The notes beneath the pieces are model-generated. The model saw nothing but the letters and a program-made list of their open reading frames with translations. It searched no databases and was not told where the DNA came from. Positions 1 through 10,052 of a stretch of DNA of 64,000 nt are shown here, in pieces. Made by a program: the position numbers and the translations under genes. The DNA is from Acarospora socialis. Taxonomy: Eukaryota; Ascomycota; Lecanoromycetes; Acarosporales; Acarosporaceae. Position 1 is the stretch's first letter, and each line of letters starts with the position of its first letter. Where the stretch lies: assembly GCA_025617375.2 (NCBI GenBank), contig JAMYGW020000001.1:3286001-3350000 (forward strand). Reading direction: 5' to 3'.

Positions 1-1047
1 ATCAGTCTGCTAGCCGACCCTGTCGCTTGCCAAGATGACGCATTGACGGCGACGATTCTGCTAAGTAGTTACGAACTTCTCGCCGCTCCTGGCGCGGAGC
101 ACAAACGACATCTCTTTGGAGCAATGACGCTCATAAAGACTCAGGGTATCAACGCACGATCGAAAGCCCTTGAACGAGCAAGTTTTTGGATTTACATTCG
201 ACAGGACACTGCTATGGCTTTAATCATGGAATGCCCTACTATCCTGTGCCCTAATGATTGGAATGTTTCCTGGGCTGATGATGAGGTGAAGGAAGATGCC
301 TTGGGCAACCACATACTCTGGCTCTTGGCCATGACAATCAACCTCGTCTTCAAGGACGACGAAGCCCAACTCGCGAGTACAAACTCAGCAAGGCGTTCTG
401 AGCTATCAACAAACATCGACAGATGGTTTGAAAAACTTCCGGTCTCATTTACGGGTGCTCGATGCGGTCCCATGTCGGAGGAAGGGTGGTTTAACCTCTG
501 CTTTTCCATGGCTGCTGCAGATTAGCGCCATTCAATTCACTGATTGGGCTGCTTGTACACTAACAGGTTAAATGAACAGCTGCAGCAATGCTACTTTATC
601 ATTTAGCAAAGCTTCTATTGCTCGCAGAGGGTCTGGACCGTCCGTCAAAGGAGAGTAACAACTTACAGGTAGGTCGCCATACATCCCGGGACTATAGTCT
701 GTTTGATACTTCAATCAAGCTAATATGTATGACCATGCTCAGATTCAACACCATACCGATCATATAGCTAGTATCGGACTCTCAGACATTCCAGACAGTG
801 TTCTAGTACAGGCTACCCAGCCTCTGTTCTATGGTAAATCAATTACTATGTTGAGTAGGGTTTCCTAAGAGCTCACATGGGGATAGCTGCAAGGCATATC
901 GACAGCTTAGCCAAGAAGGCGAGATTATGGGCTCTGTTAGGAACCATAGAAACAAGGCTAGGTTTCCACACGAGCAGTAGAGTTGAGAAATTGCAACGAG
1001 CTATGAAGACTGCCGAGCGGAACGACGTTGAAACCTGCCAGAACTGA
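1..1047 (+). CDS. Zn2Cys6-type (ARCA-like) transcription factor, C-terminal part
   Basis: This is the 3' portion of a fungal regulator whose DNA-binding Zn2Cys6 cluster must lie left of the window. The first exon is open from base 1 and carries the family block with HLFGAMTLIKTQG, then ASFWIYIRQD and CPNDWN, which matches ARCA-like fungal transcription factors (fungal-specific TF middle region). I join exon pieces 1-~520, ~580-668, 743-833 and 872-1047. The joined frame reads LLYHLAKLLL, then IQHHTDHIASIGLSD, then AARHIDSLAKKARLWALLG, the usual helical tail, and ends at a TGA at 1045-1047. The first junction has no clean GT donor and is flanked by a 7-bp direct repeat; intron 834-871 is only 38 bp. 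The protein would act in the nucleus. The target is unknown; the adjacent P450 on the other strand is a plausible one, by inference only. Confidence 0.72.
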
Positions 1048-1212
1048 TTGTGATTGGCATATTTGATGTTCTTCAGCCTAGTATTCACACGCTCCTTGTA
1101 CAGGTAATCTATCCGGCTTATTCATGGTTTTATATCAAAATGAACTGGTCTGCACTAACTGGACAAAGTTATGCAAACTTGTTGACCAATTGAGGCTTTC
1201 TCAAACCACTGT

Positions 1213-2859
1213 CTACACAACCCCTACGGAATCTCTCTTCCATAACTTGATTGGCATTATTCCGGGCCACAAATTAAACGCCTCCTCCCAGTCCGTCTCC
1301 CAATCCTTACGAGGTAGCGCGAAATCGTATCGGTGCACGAGCGTGGCCAAGAGGACATTTTGTTCGAGCATACTGACATTCCTGCCAATGCAGCCTCTGG
1401 CGCCGGTACTGAACGGTATAAAGACGGATTGCATGTCCTTGACGTTGTCTTCAAGCCAGCGTTCAGGCTTGTACTCTTCTGGCTGCGGGAAGATGGCAGG
1501 ATCGCGATGTGCAACATACGCTGGCATTGACACACTCGTACCACCGGGGATGAACTGACCCAGGATCGTGGTACCTTCCGCCGGTGTTTTCCGCACCAGG
1601 CCGGTCGCCACGGGGGGTGAGAGTCGGAGAGATTCGTTGATGCATGCGGTCAGGTACGGAAGGTGTTTCACCTTTGACCAGGGAGCAATGACATCGTCCT
1701 TGGATAGGGCGGAATCGACCTCCTCTCGGAGTTTGACTAACTTGGCCGAGTCCTTGATCAGGTAGTGTAAAGAGTTGGCCAACGAAATGGCGGTCCCGTC
1801 AGAACCGAAATTCACTAGGTGCTTGTGTTAGAGCAGCGGATTAGGCGCTTCTGTAGAAGAACACCTACTCATGGTATTGGTTTCTGCCTCCATCTCACCT
1901 ACATCGAGATTGCGAGATCCTCCGTGCTTGTCTTCCAAGAGGCAAGCGAAGAAATCATCAAGCTGCTCCCCGTTCCGATGTCTTTCAATACGCTTCCGCA
2001 CCAGGTGATGGATGATCTGACCCCAATTGGCGCCATCCTGCCATTGCTCTTTGAAACGGTGTGACATGGCGCCTGTGAGTCGTTTGAGGAAGGGAAACCA
2101 CTGCGTTGACCAAAGGACGACCGAAGCGGCCCGATGGCCCCCGTATAGGCTGTTGATGAAGTGGACCTGCCGCTTCGTCCCGTCCGGACCTTCGAGAAGC
2201 AGGGTATCGTCGCCTGCATCCAACAGGCCCAAAGCATCACTCAGGCCGATGTCGGCAATCGACTCGATGGTCAACAAATGAATCCACTTGCGGAAATCAA
2301 CAAGAAAATCCTCCGGTCTGGGCTGCTCGTCCATGGAAGTGAGAGGGCTGGTGCATCGCTTATCAAATTGCGCCAGGAGTTTGGCGGTTTTGTCGGCGAC
2401 CTTCGGCTCCCATTGCTCTATGTGCTTCGGGGCATAGGCATTGGCAAGGATCCTACGTTTGCGCGAGTGCTCGGCCTTGTCGACGACGTCAACCAGATGG
2501 TGGTGCGACCCTGCAGCCGCCTTGTACATGTCGCCCTTGATGCACGTGGTGCTATACCCATAAATGTCTCGGATCGCGTTGACGTCTGCAAAGGAGAGCC
2601 AATTTGGCCCGAGGCGGATGATAGGATTCTTCTTGTGGGCTTCGTAGAGCCTCTTGGTGCGGAGCCCTTTGCGGACTTCGTACATGTACCCGACGTTGGT
2701 GATGCCAGACATCGAGTTTTGGTTGGGATATTTGCGAAAGCCGTTGGCATCATACAAGTATATGGCGACTGGTTCGAGGAAGAAGTAGATAAAGGCGATG
2801 AGCAAGGGCACGGAAGCATGTAAGAGTCCTGATGTGACGGCAACTTCGAAGTGAGCCAT
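1213..2859 (-). CDS. Cytochrome P450 monooxygenase
   Basis: Two exons, 2859-1869 and 1814-1213, are joined across a 54-bp intron (GTAGGT...CTAG) and give 530 residues, normal for a microsomal fungal P450. A hydrophobic N-terminal anchor (about residues 10-30) places it in the ER membrane facing the cytosol. The I-helix reads FGSDGTA, with glycine at one of the usual threonine positions. The K-helix ExxR is ESLR (about 391-394), the PERW motif follows, and the haem loop FSTGARGCIG has its cysteine ligand near residue 472. All essential elements are present, so the gene looks intact. The overall pattern resembles benzoate 4-monooxygenase-like and other secondary-metabolism P450s; I cannot name the substrate. 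It converges with the upstream regulator gene and has a TATA-like box about 75 bp before the start. Confidence 0.92.
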
Positions 2860-2931
2860 GTTCTGTGGTAGGAGAACGAAGAGTTGAAGCTGTCTGATGT
2901 GGGAATTGGACCTCTATCACGGAGATGAGTT

Positions 2932-2939
2932 TATTTATA
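2932..2939 (-). promoter_or_regulatory. TATA-like box of the P450 gene
   Basis: TATAAATA on the minus strand, 73-80 bases before the P450 start codon. Spacing and sequence fit a fungal core promoter; there is no other support. Confidence 0.4.
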
Positions 2940-3759
2940 TCCGTGCGGCCCTGTATGTCTATGTACCGGTGCCTCCGTCTATGAAGAACTGGAAGGGAAC
3001 CAAAGGCGAATGGTATCCCTGAAACGGTCCGGCAGGCGAGTGTCAGTTGGAATCTGGTGTCTCATCAATCTCCGATGTAATCATATAAGAGAATAGAAAG
3101 ATGACTTTATGCTCTCTAAGGAATCTCTAACGATGATATTCCCAAAGTGGCAATGCAGACGAGATTGAATCCAGCCACGTCATCTCAGTGACCGTCAAGC
3201 TAGACAAAACAATCTTGATGTTCTCAAACCGGTTGTGCTGACGAGGTTCTTTGGTAGGTAATACACCGCTACACCAAAAGGGGAACCGGGCCGGTGCACA
3301 ATACTCCTAATCAACATACTAATAGCATTGTCTCCTATCCTTTCAAGGCCAGATGTCAGAAATGGTGGCATAACTCAAGCGTCATAGGCGAGCAGGATAC
3401 CCTCAAGGTGTATCTGTCTTATTTGTCGAAGTGAATGAACACAATACCAAACATCTGAAGCTCTCCAATCAGGCTCTGAAGGCAAAGCGTTGTAGAGAAA
3501 TAGCTGTCTCCTGACTCTGTAGGTAGAATCTTCAAAGCCTCCCCGCCAGTGAAGGCAACAAATAGCCCTAACTATGTCAAAGATCTCCTTGAGTTAGTCA
3601 GCCAGCAGAGAACGGGACTGCTTTGTACGCAAAGTCAGGTGACTGATGTTTTGAAGACCAGTTCTGCAGAGGTAATTAACGGCGAGAAAAGGAATGTCAG
3701 ACGAGTTCGTCAGCCAAAGCGAGACAGAGCAATATCATAGCTCAACAAGTCAGAGAAGA

Positions 3760-4095
3760 GCGGTTGGTATACCCAAAGCGGTTCTACAGACTAGAATGAC
3801 ACATCAATCGCTGATCTCCACAAGGAGAACGAAGAGAGAAAGAAGAAAGACAACACTATGAGTCATGCGCTGTGAACGATGATGAGATGGCCGTTATGCT
3901 GCAGGTGAGGCCCCCACGGACGGTAGATTTGCTGAAACCGGTTATGGAGGTCATGAGTAGACCCCGAAAAGAAATTGGAATTTTCACGACTCAAAGTAAG
4001 TCAGAAAACAGTCAGTGTACCGTTATGATAGGCAATCCCAGGCCTCTGCAAGGATTTTACCAGGCGGTTGGTATACCAAAAGCGGTTATGCAGAC
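3760..4095. repeat. Diverged direct-repeat pair
   Basis: Copies lie at 3760-3791 and 4064-4095. Both read GCGGTTGGTATACC, then a nearly identical tail ending in CAGAC, with about 4 mismatches in 32 bases. Each is followed some 30 bases later by CTGATCTCC. A looser relative is seen near 3225-3290. This could be an old dispersed element or a duplicated regulatory stretch. Confidence 0.5.
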
Positions 4096-4710
4096 GATAA
4101 CGAGCACATGAATTTTGTGTTTATCTGATCTCCGCCAGCATAGGAGCAGATGAATCTACATAAGGCTCCAGCCAGTTGGGATCAAGGTTTCATGATGTTG
4201 ATTGGTAGGTTCAGTGTCCCAGCCATGGTGTTGAGAACCGGGATGTCTCCGGACAGGACGTCGGGACAGGACCTGCTAGCCAAAATCAATCTATTAATTT
4301 CATTGAGAGGTAGTGGGATACTCGTGCTATACTGCTAGTGGAACTAAGACCGTCGATGTTGACTGCAGTCAACATGGTTGTATATAGGTACTCTGCTACA
4401 CAGACTATATCGGCAATGGGCAGCCCCCGACGCTAGACCTAGTTAAGCTACGAGTAGAACACCAACTGTCACACAGCCATTTCCTACCATCTTGTAAATG
4501 GCCTATTGTACCTTACCTAAACACACCTCAGATACCTCTGTACTGAAGTGGTTTAGATTGAAGTTTGGGTATTTCTCTTCAGTGTGAACTAAAATTGTCA
4601 TTGAAGCGGTTCCAGTCTCATATTAAACACCGCTTAACTATGCAATGCTGATTAGGGAAAGCACTTCCCAGGTCGCTGACATTTAACTTACCCGGCACTG
4701 GCTACACCAC

Positions 4711-4719
4711 ATATATAAT
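4711..4719 (+). promoter_or_regulatory. TATA-like box upstream of the protease-like gene
   Basis: ATATATAAT on the plus strand, about 190 bases before the ATG at 4910. It is the strongest TATA-like match in this spacer; function is inferred from position only. Confidence 0.3.
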
Positions 4720-4909
4720 AGGCTGGACCGCCCACTTCAGTGAAATAGTCGTCGTCGAAGTCAATCTATCCGGTCGAAACGAGGAGAGCCCAGAGTTCCA
4801 TCACCGCTGACAACATTTATCTCTAGTTACCTCACCATTCTCTGTTGAGCTGTTCTAGTTGCCCTTACATTTTCTCCGTTGAAAGCAAGCATTATTTTTT
4901 GACGACAAG

Positions 4910-5833
4910 ATGGACACCTCACCGCTTGCCCGTCAGACTATGACCCACACACATACTCTCCCCTACCCTCCGAGTCACATCCTCCGCGAAATTGCCAGTT
5001 CAATGAATTGGCGTGACCGCGACATCGTGGTGAATGTTGAGCGGGAGACAACCTGGCGAAGAGCCACGGCCGCCGTGCTAGACGCTCTCGAGGACCGGGA
5101 TGGACCAGTTTACATCAGCGCGCCACGACCTCGAGGAGCAAAGGAGTACATCAAGCGTCTCGCCCTGGAGGCAGTCACACCCGCTGGGAGCGGCAACGTC
5201 CACGGCCTCCCCCTCCGAAACGCGCCAGATCTTGCGTCACTACCACATCCCAAACCGACGTCAATGTCCGCCCGTGCCAAGCTAAAGGAGAACTTGCGAG
5301 ACCACCCGATACCTGACCGAGAGCCGTACCTACTCCGCATCACCGCCATAGCAGAAGACAGGTGGTTGCCGTCCATTCCCGGCATAGTTGTTATAAACGG
5401 TATCGACGCGACCACTGACGGCCCCACCTTCACACTTTCACGCCCTGACATCCTTTTTGACACTGGGGCGCATGTTTCGACAATTACAGACGACCTATTG
5501 GACGATACATTTCGCGGGTACCTCGACGATTCAATCCATGACCCTTACCGGTCAAGTACTGGGGCTATGGTCCAAGTAGCCGGCATATTCGCGTTCGGAG
5601 ACCAGCCTCCTCTGGAGATGGATTGCCTCTTTCAGGTTGTCCCTACCGATTCTGTACCGAACAAACGGTCTGGAATCATCCTAGGTCAGAATTCGGTGAT
5701 CGACTCGATCGAATACTCCTCGCGGCCGCGGAAGACCCTGATAGCTCGTGGGGAGAAGGTGCCGGACATAGTGTGGGGGGACATTGTAGTAGATGGATAC
5801 GTCAATGTGGACGGTGACTTTGTCAAGCTATAG
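4910..5833 (+). CDS. Retropepsin-like aspartic protease domain protein
   Basis: A single uninterrupted exon encodes 307 residues. The C-terminal half has the hallmarks of a retropepsin-type (DDI1/A2-like) half-domain: LFDTGAHVSTI with the catalytic aspartate near residue 184, a central beta-rich stretch, and the flap-side IILGQNS near 258, where pepsin-like proteases carry hydrophobic-hydrophobic-Gly. The N-terminal half is hydrophilic, with no signal peptide or membrane segment, so the protein is probably cytosolic and dimerises to be active. I see no reverse transcriptase, integrase, capsid or flanking terminal repeats, so this looks like a stand-alone host gene rather than part of an element. 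Whether it is a domesticated protease is inference. The stop lies 40 bp before the MFS remnant on the same strand. Confidence 0.7.
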   Translation: MDTSPLARQTMTHTHTLPYPPSHILREIASSMNWRDRDIVVNVERETTWRRATAAVLDALEDRDGPVYISAPRPRGAKEYIKRLALEAVTPAGSGNVHGLPLRNAPDLASLPHPKPTSMSARAKLKENLRDHPIPDREPYLLRITAIAEDRWLPSIPGIVVINGIDATTDGPTFTLSRPDILFDTGAHVSTITDDLLDDTFRGYLDDSIHDPYRSSTGAMVQVAGIFAFGDQPPLEMDCLFQVVPTDSVPNKRSGIILGQNSVIDSIEYSSRPRKTLIARGEKVPDIVWGDIVVDGYVNVDGDFVKL

Positions 5834-5872
5834 TTAATTCAAACAGTATAGATCATTGTCTATGTCGCAGAA

Positions 5873-7519
5873 GTGTGCACTATGCCATTGATCAGGTGCA
5901 TGCTTGGTATAGCGTTTAAATCCATCTCGGTCTTCAACATCAAGCGGTTGTTCATCGCTCATGTGCTCCTCTTCGAGATTGGCAGCGCCATTACCGGGGC
6001 TGCTCCAACCATGAATGTGTTCCTTATCGGCAAATCCATTGCTGGCTCTGGGAGCTGTGGGATGTATATCGGTAGCGTAAGCTACTTGAGCGTCATGACG
6101 AGCACCAAAGAGCGACCAATGTACATCTCCCTCATCACACTAATCTGGGGCTTAGGAACGGTTCTTGGAAACATTGTGAGTTTCAATCCAGCATACCGGG
6201 GAGATGTGCTAAGCATAACCCAGGTTGGAGGCGCAATCGCCGTAAGTCGTGCAACTCGGAGATGGGGTTTCTATCTCAACTTGGTCATCGGGGTCGTGTT
6301 TGCACGAGTCATCCTCTTCCTGCTTCCTGCAAAGGATCTACAACCCAATACATCTAACAAAGAAGAGAAGCAGAACGATTTCCTCGGGATAGTCGTTTGG
6401 ACCGGATGGAACATCGCATTCGCCATGGCTATCAATTTCGGCGGAATCGTCTACGCCTGGAACTCCCCAAGCGAGATTCTGCTCTGGGTAATGGTCGCCA
6501 TTCTCATGGTTGTCTTTATATTGACACAGAGATTCCATCCGTTTGTGACAGGAAGGTACAAGCTATATCCCACGCATCTTCTAACGAACTGGAAGCTTGT
6601 CAACTTACAATGGCAAACATTCGCCGCCGTGGGTATCGTTCAGGTAGATCCATACCCTGCCAATAGTCAAGAACATAGGCTAATCGGTGGGAGGTACCTT
6701 TATACTATATCCCACTCTTCTTCCAATTCACGCAAAAAGCGTCCGCCTTGCGAGCGGCCGTGTGTCTTCATGGTTGTCATCTCCTCGCTCCTCAGCGGCC
6801 AATCGATGACGAGACCGGGCTACTACATGCCCTGGTATGTGTTCGCTGGAGCTACAACTTTGGTCGGAAATGCCTTGATGTGTAAGTCATGCAGTTTCAG
6901 AACCGAGTTTTACTAAACGCACATTACAGGCACACTTACATCGTCCACTTCTGTCTCTACCGTCTATGGATACAGTGTGCTTTTCGGTCTCGGCGGGGGT
7001 TGTACCCTGCTCAACTCCTTCGCGATTGCCCCTGCCCTTGTGGCTCCCGGAGACGAATACGGTGCCATAGGCTGTGTGAGCGTCGCACAATCTGTTGGTA
7101 ACGTGTTCTTCATCGCGACCGCATCGAACATATTTCAGAACCTTGGCGTCGCCTATGTTGTACCTCTCGTCCCGCCGGAGCTGAGCGACAACATTCGCCC
7201 TCTCATTGCTGGTATAAGTAATGCTTTGTTCGAAAAGCTTTCGGCGGACATTCGCGACGACGTGATCGCTGCAATCATCCAGGCGATGGACAAGACGTAT
7301 CCGCTGCTTGCTGCAGGCTCGGCCCTTGTGCCTGATATTGGCACCCTTCTTGGGGGTATGCTACGAATCAAGTCTGCTGTTGTGTTTCGATTGCTGCCTC
7401 GTGGATGCAGAGAGGGAAGATTACCTGAAGGACTGGCGTGGTTGTTGGATGGAGGAACGTTGCGATACTCGATCCAACGCTGCAGAAGCATAAGAAATGG
7501 ACCACAGCTCTATTGCTAG
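5873..7519 (+). pseudogene. Decayed 14-TM MFS exporter (DHA2/toxin-efflux type)
   Basis: Similarity to fungal 14-TM drug and toxin efflux pumps is clear. It begins at the helix pair around GKSIAGSGSCGMYIGS, continues with WGFYLNLVIGVVFA and AMAINFGGIVYAWNS, then LYYIPLFFQFTQ, RPGYYMPWYV, YGYSVLFGLGGG, and the usual C-terminal loop ISNALFEKLS...TYPLL. Introns 6176-6223, 6644-6693 and 6882-6929 fit the family frame. The first transmembrane helices and motif A are missing, because the protease stop codon lies just upstream. Near 6755-6770 the frame shifts and about half a dozen residues normally following LRAAV are absent. I therefore read it as a 5'-truncated, frame-broken host gene that once exported a metabolite. 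A rescuing splice form cannot be fully excluded. Confidence 0.65.
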
Positions 7520-8947
7520 AGAGAATGGACGATTGGATGTACCCAAGCTATGTTAGCTTCGTCCATAAACTGAGGCGAATCGAAGCTAGATTAACGTGAT
7601 GACCTATCCAATCATGCAATATTCAGCCTGCATCAAGCTTGAATGTATTCTCCAATGTACAGGAAAGGACAATCAGTTGAGCAGAAACCAAGGTGTAACG
7701 GACCTACACAGTCGAAGGAACGGGCAGGGAGGGCTGAAGCGACAAGACAGTTGATGCTCAATACACGTGAATAGTCGACACTGTGTCTGCTCACGCGGGC
7801 CGCCATCACCATGAGAAAAGATCCGCGACCAGAGCTTGGGTACACTAACAGACACTCTTCAGCCCAACCACTTAGTGTAGGTTCTAGCCCCCACCACCGT
7901 CAGACCCGCCTAGTCCCCGACCAAACAATCGCCAAGATGCGGCGGAACCAGCGAGCTCGAGCGGTACCGAACTCTCCAGCAAAGTTATCCGCAGGCCAAT
8001 CACATCGGGTCCTTCCGAATCCTACGGATGATTGTCCGGAGAGGTTTCGGCAAAAGTCTCTATACTAGCCATAGGCCAGACAAACCGAATAAGGGGTGCC
8101 ATGATCAAGACACCCGCACGTAGGCTTCTTCACGACAGACGTCTCTTTCCCTTTCAACAGGCACCACCACCAGAGACCTCTCCGTACCGTCTAGACCCCG
8201 CAGGACGTCGCCCAACATCACCAACGCCATCCCTCAAACTCCCCCGGCGGCACCCGTCGAACCGTCCACAAGGGACTCGGCCCACACACTCTCTCGACAC
8301 CAACTACCCTCCCTGCTCCCATTCTAACAACAACCACCACCACCGCCGCCCTTCTCAGTCGCGTCTACGCCACATCCCGCCCGTCTCGCCGGCGCACTCG
8401 GCCGCTTGCGTCCTCTGACCACCAGCATCATCGCGCGCCCAATCTCTCCGACGCCCCGCCCCATCGTCCATCACAGCGGGATCCATCGGCCCTGGCCTGC
8501 TCCACCCCGCCTGCTCCAGCGCACGCCCGGCGTCCCTGTTGCAGATCGCACGTTCCCGGTGGCCCGCTCGGGTCACGGGGGCGGCCGTGGTCGACTTGTC
8601 CGTCCGGGCGATGGGCCTGCTGGTGTGGCGGTCGGCGAGCGTCGTTTCGATGGTCGGTGCGTGTTACGCCGAGGGTGTCGGGACGGTTTCCAAGAGTCGG
8701 GTTTGTTGGACATTCCTGTTTTGGCATTTGGCGATTCTATCCGTCTTCGGGCGATTTCCCTTTTTCCTTTGAACTTATGGAAGTGCGAAGGGGTTTGCGG
8801 AAATGACAAGCTCCTTGGTGGGGAACGTCGAGTAGGTTCCAGGAGTTGGGATGGATGTTGTTGAATATAGGAATTGCATCTTTGTTTGCATTCTTCCACG
8901 CTGCAAAGCTGTCCGGGCTCGTGACGCATTTTCTTGGCGTACGTATA

Positions 8948-8949
<2 letters not shown>

Positions 8950-8978
<29 letters not shown>
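8950..8978. repeat. (CT)n microsatellite
   Basis: About 14 uninterrupted CT dinucleotides. It sits inside the low-complexity spacer and is not part of a supported gene. Confidence 0.95.
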
Positions 8979-8981
<3 letters not shown>

Positions 8982-9171
8982 CGACCCTAAACTCGCCACT
9001 CACGGTCTTGCCTTCCATTTCCTTACCTCACCTTCCCCCTTTTTTTTTTGGGGATCACTTTTCCTGTTCCCCCTCCTCCCGTCCTTTCCCCTTCCCTGCC
9101 CCTCCTACAAGGCTTCCTCTCTGAAACTAGCCACCGTATCAACCAAGCCCCCCCTCCATCAAACCCACAGC

Positions 9172-9190
9172 GGGGAGGGAGGGTGTGAGG
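9172..9190 (+). other. G-quadruplex-type G-run cluster
   Basis: Four G-runs with short spacers (GGGG-A-GGG-A-GGG-TGTGA-GGG) satisfy the G3+N1-7 rule on the plus strand. They open a 140-bp purine-rich tract that then switches to pyrimidine-rich. Confidence 0.5.
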
Positions 9191-9970
9191 GTGTTGGGAT
9201 GTTAGGGCCAGTGATGGGGATGAGAGAAGGGGGGATGGAATGGGCGACGGGAATGAGGAGGAGGATGAGGAAGGAGAGAGAGGTGAGGAGAGAGTGGGGG
9301 GCGCTCCCACAACACTCTGCCCCTCCGCGCCAGCTTCTCCATCCCACTCGCTCACTCATCTCCATCACCTGCTTTAAGAACCACTTCCCCTCCTCGACAC
9401 CTCTCTCGCCTCCCCGCCCAGCCCTCCGCCACAACCTCCGTCAAAGAAAATAAACCCGGCAATTACTCGGGACGAATGCCTGACGGGTTCTCGAAGTGTG
9501 ATGTAGTGTAGTGTAGCCGCCAGTTCCAGCGAGCGAGTTGAGGTGAGGGGTGTGCTGGGTATGTGGGTGCTGGAGGCAAGCGGGAGGGTAACGGCGGACG
9601 GACGGAAGGAGGGAAGGGAGGAAGGAAGAGGGAGAGTTCTGTGGGCGAGGAGGGGGGTCGAGAAGGGCTAGGCAGGGCCGCGTTCGGGAGCAGGTTGATG
9701 GTGTAAGAGGGAAAGGGTGAAAGGCAAGGGGGCCCGGTTGGTAGCCGGATGACGGTAGATCGGCACGTCGACAGGGAGGCGGAAGGCGTTGCACATTTCA
9801 ACCCAGCAGAGCGCACGCGTGACATGTTTAGAACCGAGATTTCCAACTTTTCTCAAAGACTTCTCTCAAAGCCAATCTTTCGTCTCGAGGATCGTGGGGC
9901 AAGATTACATGATATGACATGACCTGACATCGTCCTCCGCATCCTGCACCGTAATCGACTCCAACTTGTG

Positions 9971-10021
9971 ACAGACAGCCCAGAAGACAGACAGACAAAC
10001 AGACAGTCAGACAGACAGACG
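9971..10021. repeat. CAGA-type imperfect microsatellite
   Basis: ACAGACAG units, interrupted by CAAA and GTC, just beyond the 3' end of the sugar transporter gene, probably in its 3' untranslated region. Confidence 0.8.
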
Positions 10022-10052
10022 CAAGACTCAAAGCCCGTAGTACAAGCCAGAC

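Larger units (their letters stand above)
2860..4909. other. Gene-free spacer between P450 and protease genes
   Basis: About 2 kb without a convincing gene. Short open frames at 3549-3740 and 3872-4111 lack recognisable domains and splice partners. The stretch holds a diverged repeat pair (3760 and 4064) and, at its ends, the likely promoters of the P450 and of the gene starting at 4910. Confidence 0.6.
7520..10052. other. Low-complexity spacer with no confident gene
   Basis: 2.5 kb rich in alternating pyrimidine-rich (about 8130-8560, 9020-9130, 9311-9440) and purine-rich (about 9170-9310, 9530-9660) tracts. Long open frames here (for example 8851-9453 plus, 9441-9846 minus) are compositional and carry no domain. 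The stretch 8101-8772 plus has some protein-like character (Pro/Ser-rich, then a hydrophobic part with VTGAAVVDLSVRAMGLLVW). It could hide a short spliced gene, but I could not build a consistent model. Confidence 0.5.

Noticed and set aside
2161-2823. 220-codon plus-strand open frame
   Set aside because: Antisense shadow of the intact P450 exon.
4910-5833. Reading the protease gene as part of a retroelement
   Set aside because: No polymerase, integrase, capsid or flanking terminal repeats within several kb; the gene is intact and stands alone.
8851-9453. 200-codon plus-strand open frame
   Set aside because: Translates the CT repeat and pyrimidine/purine tracts; low complexity, no domain.
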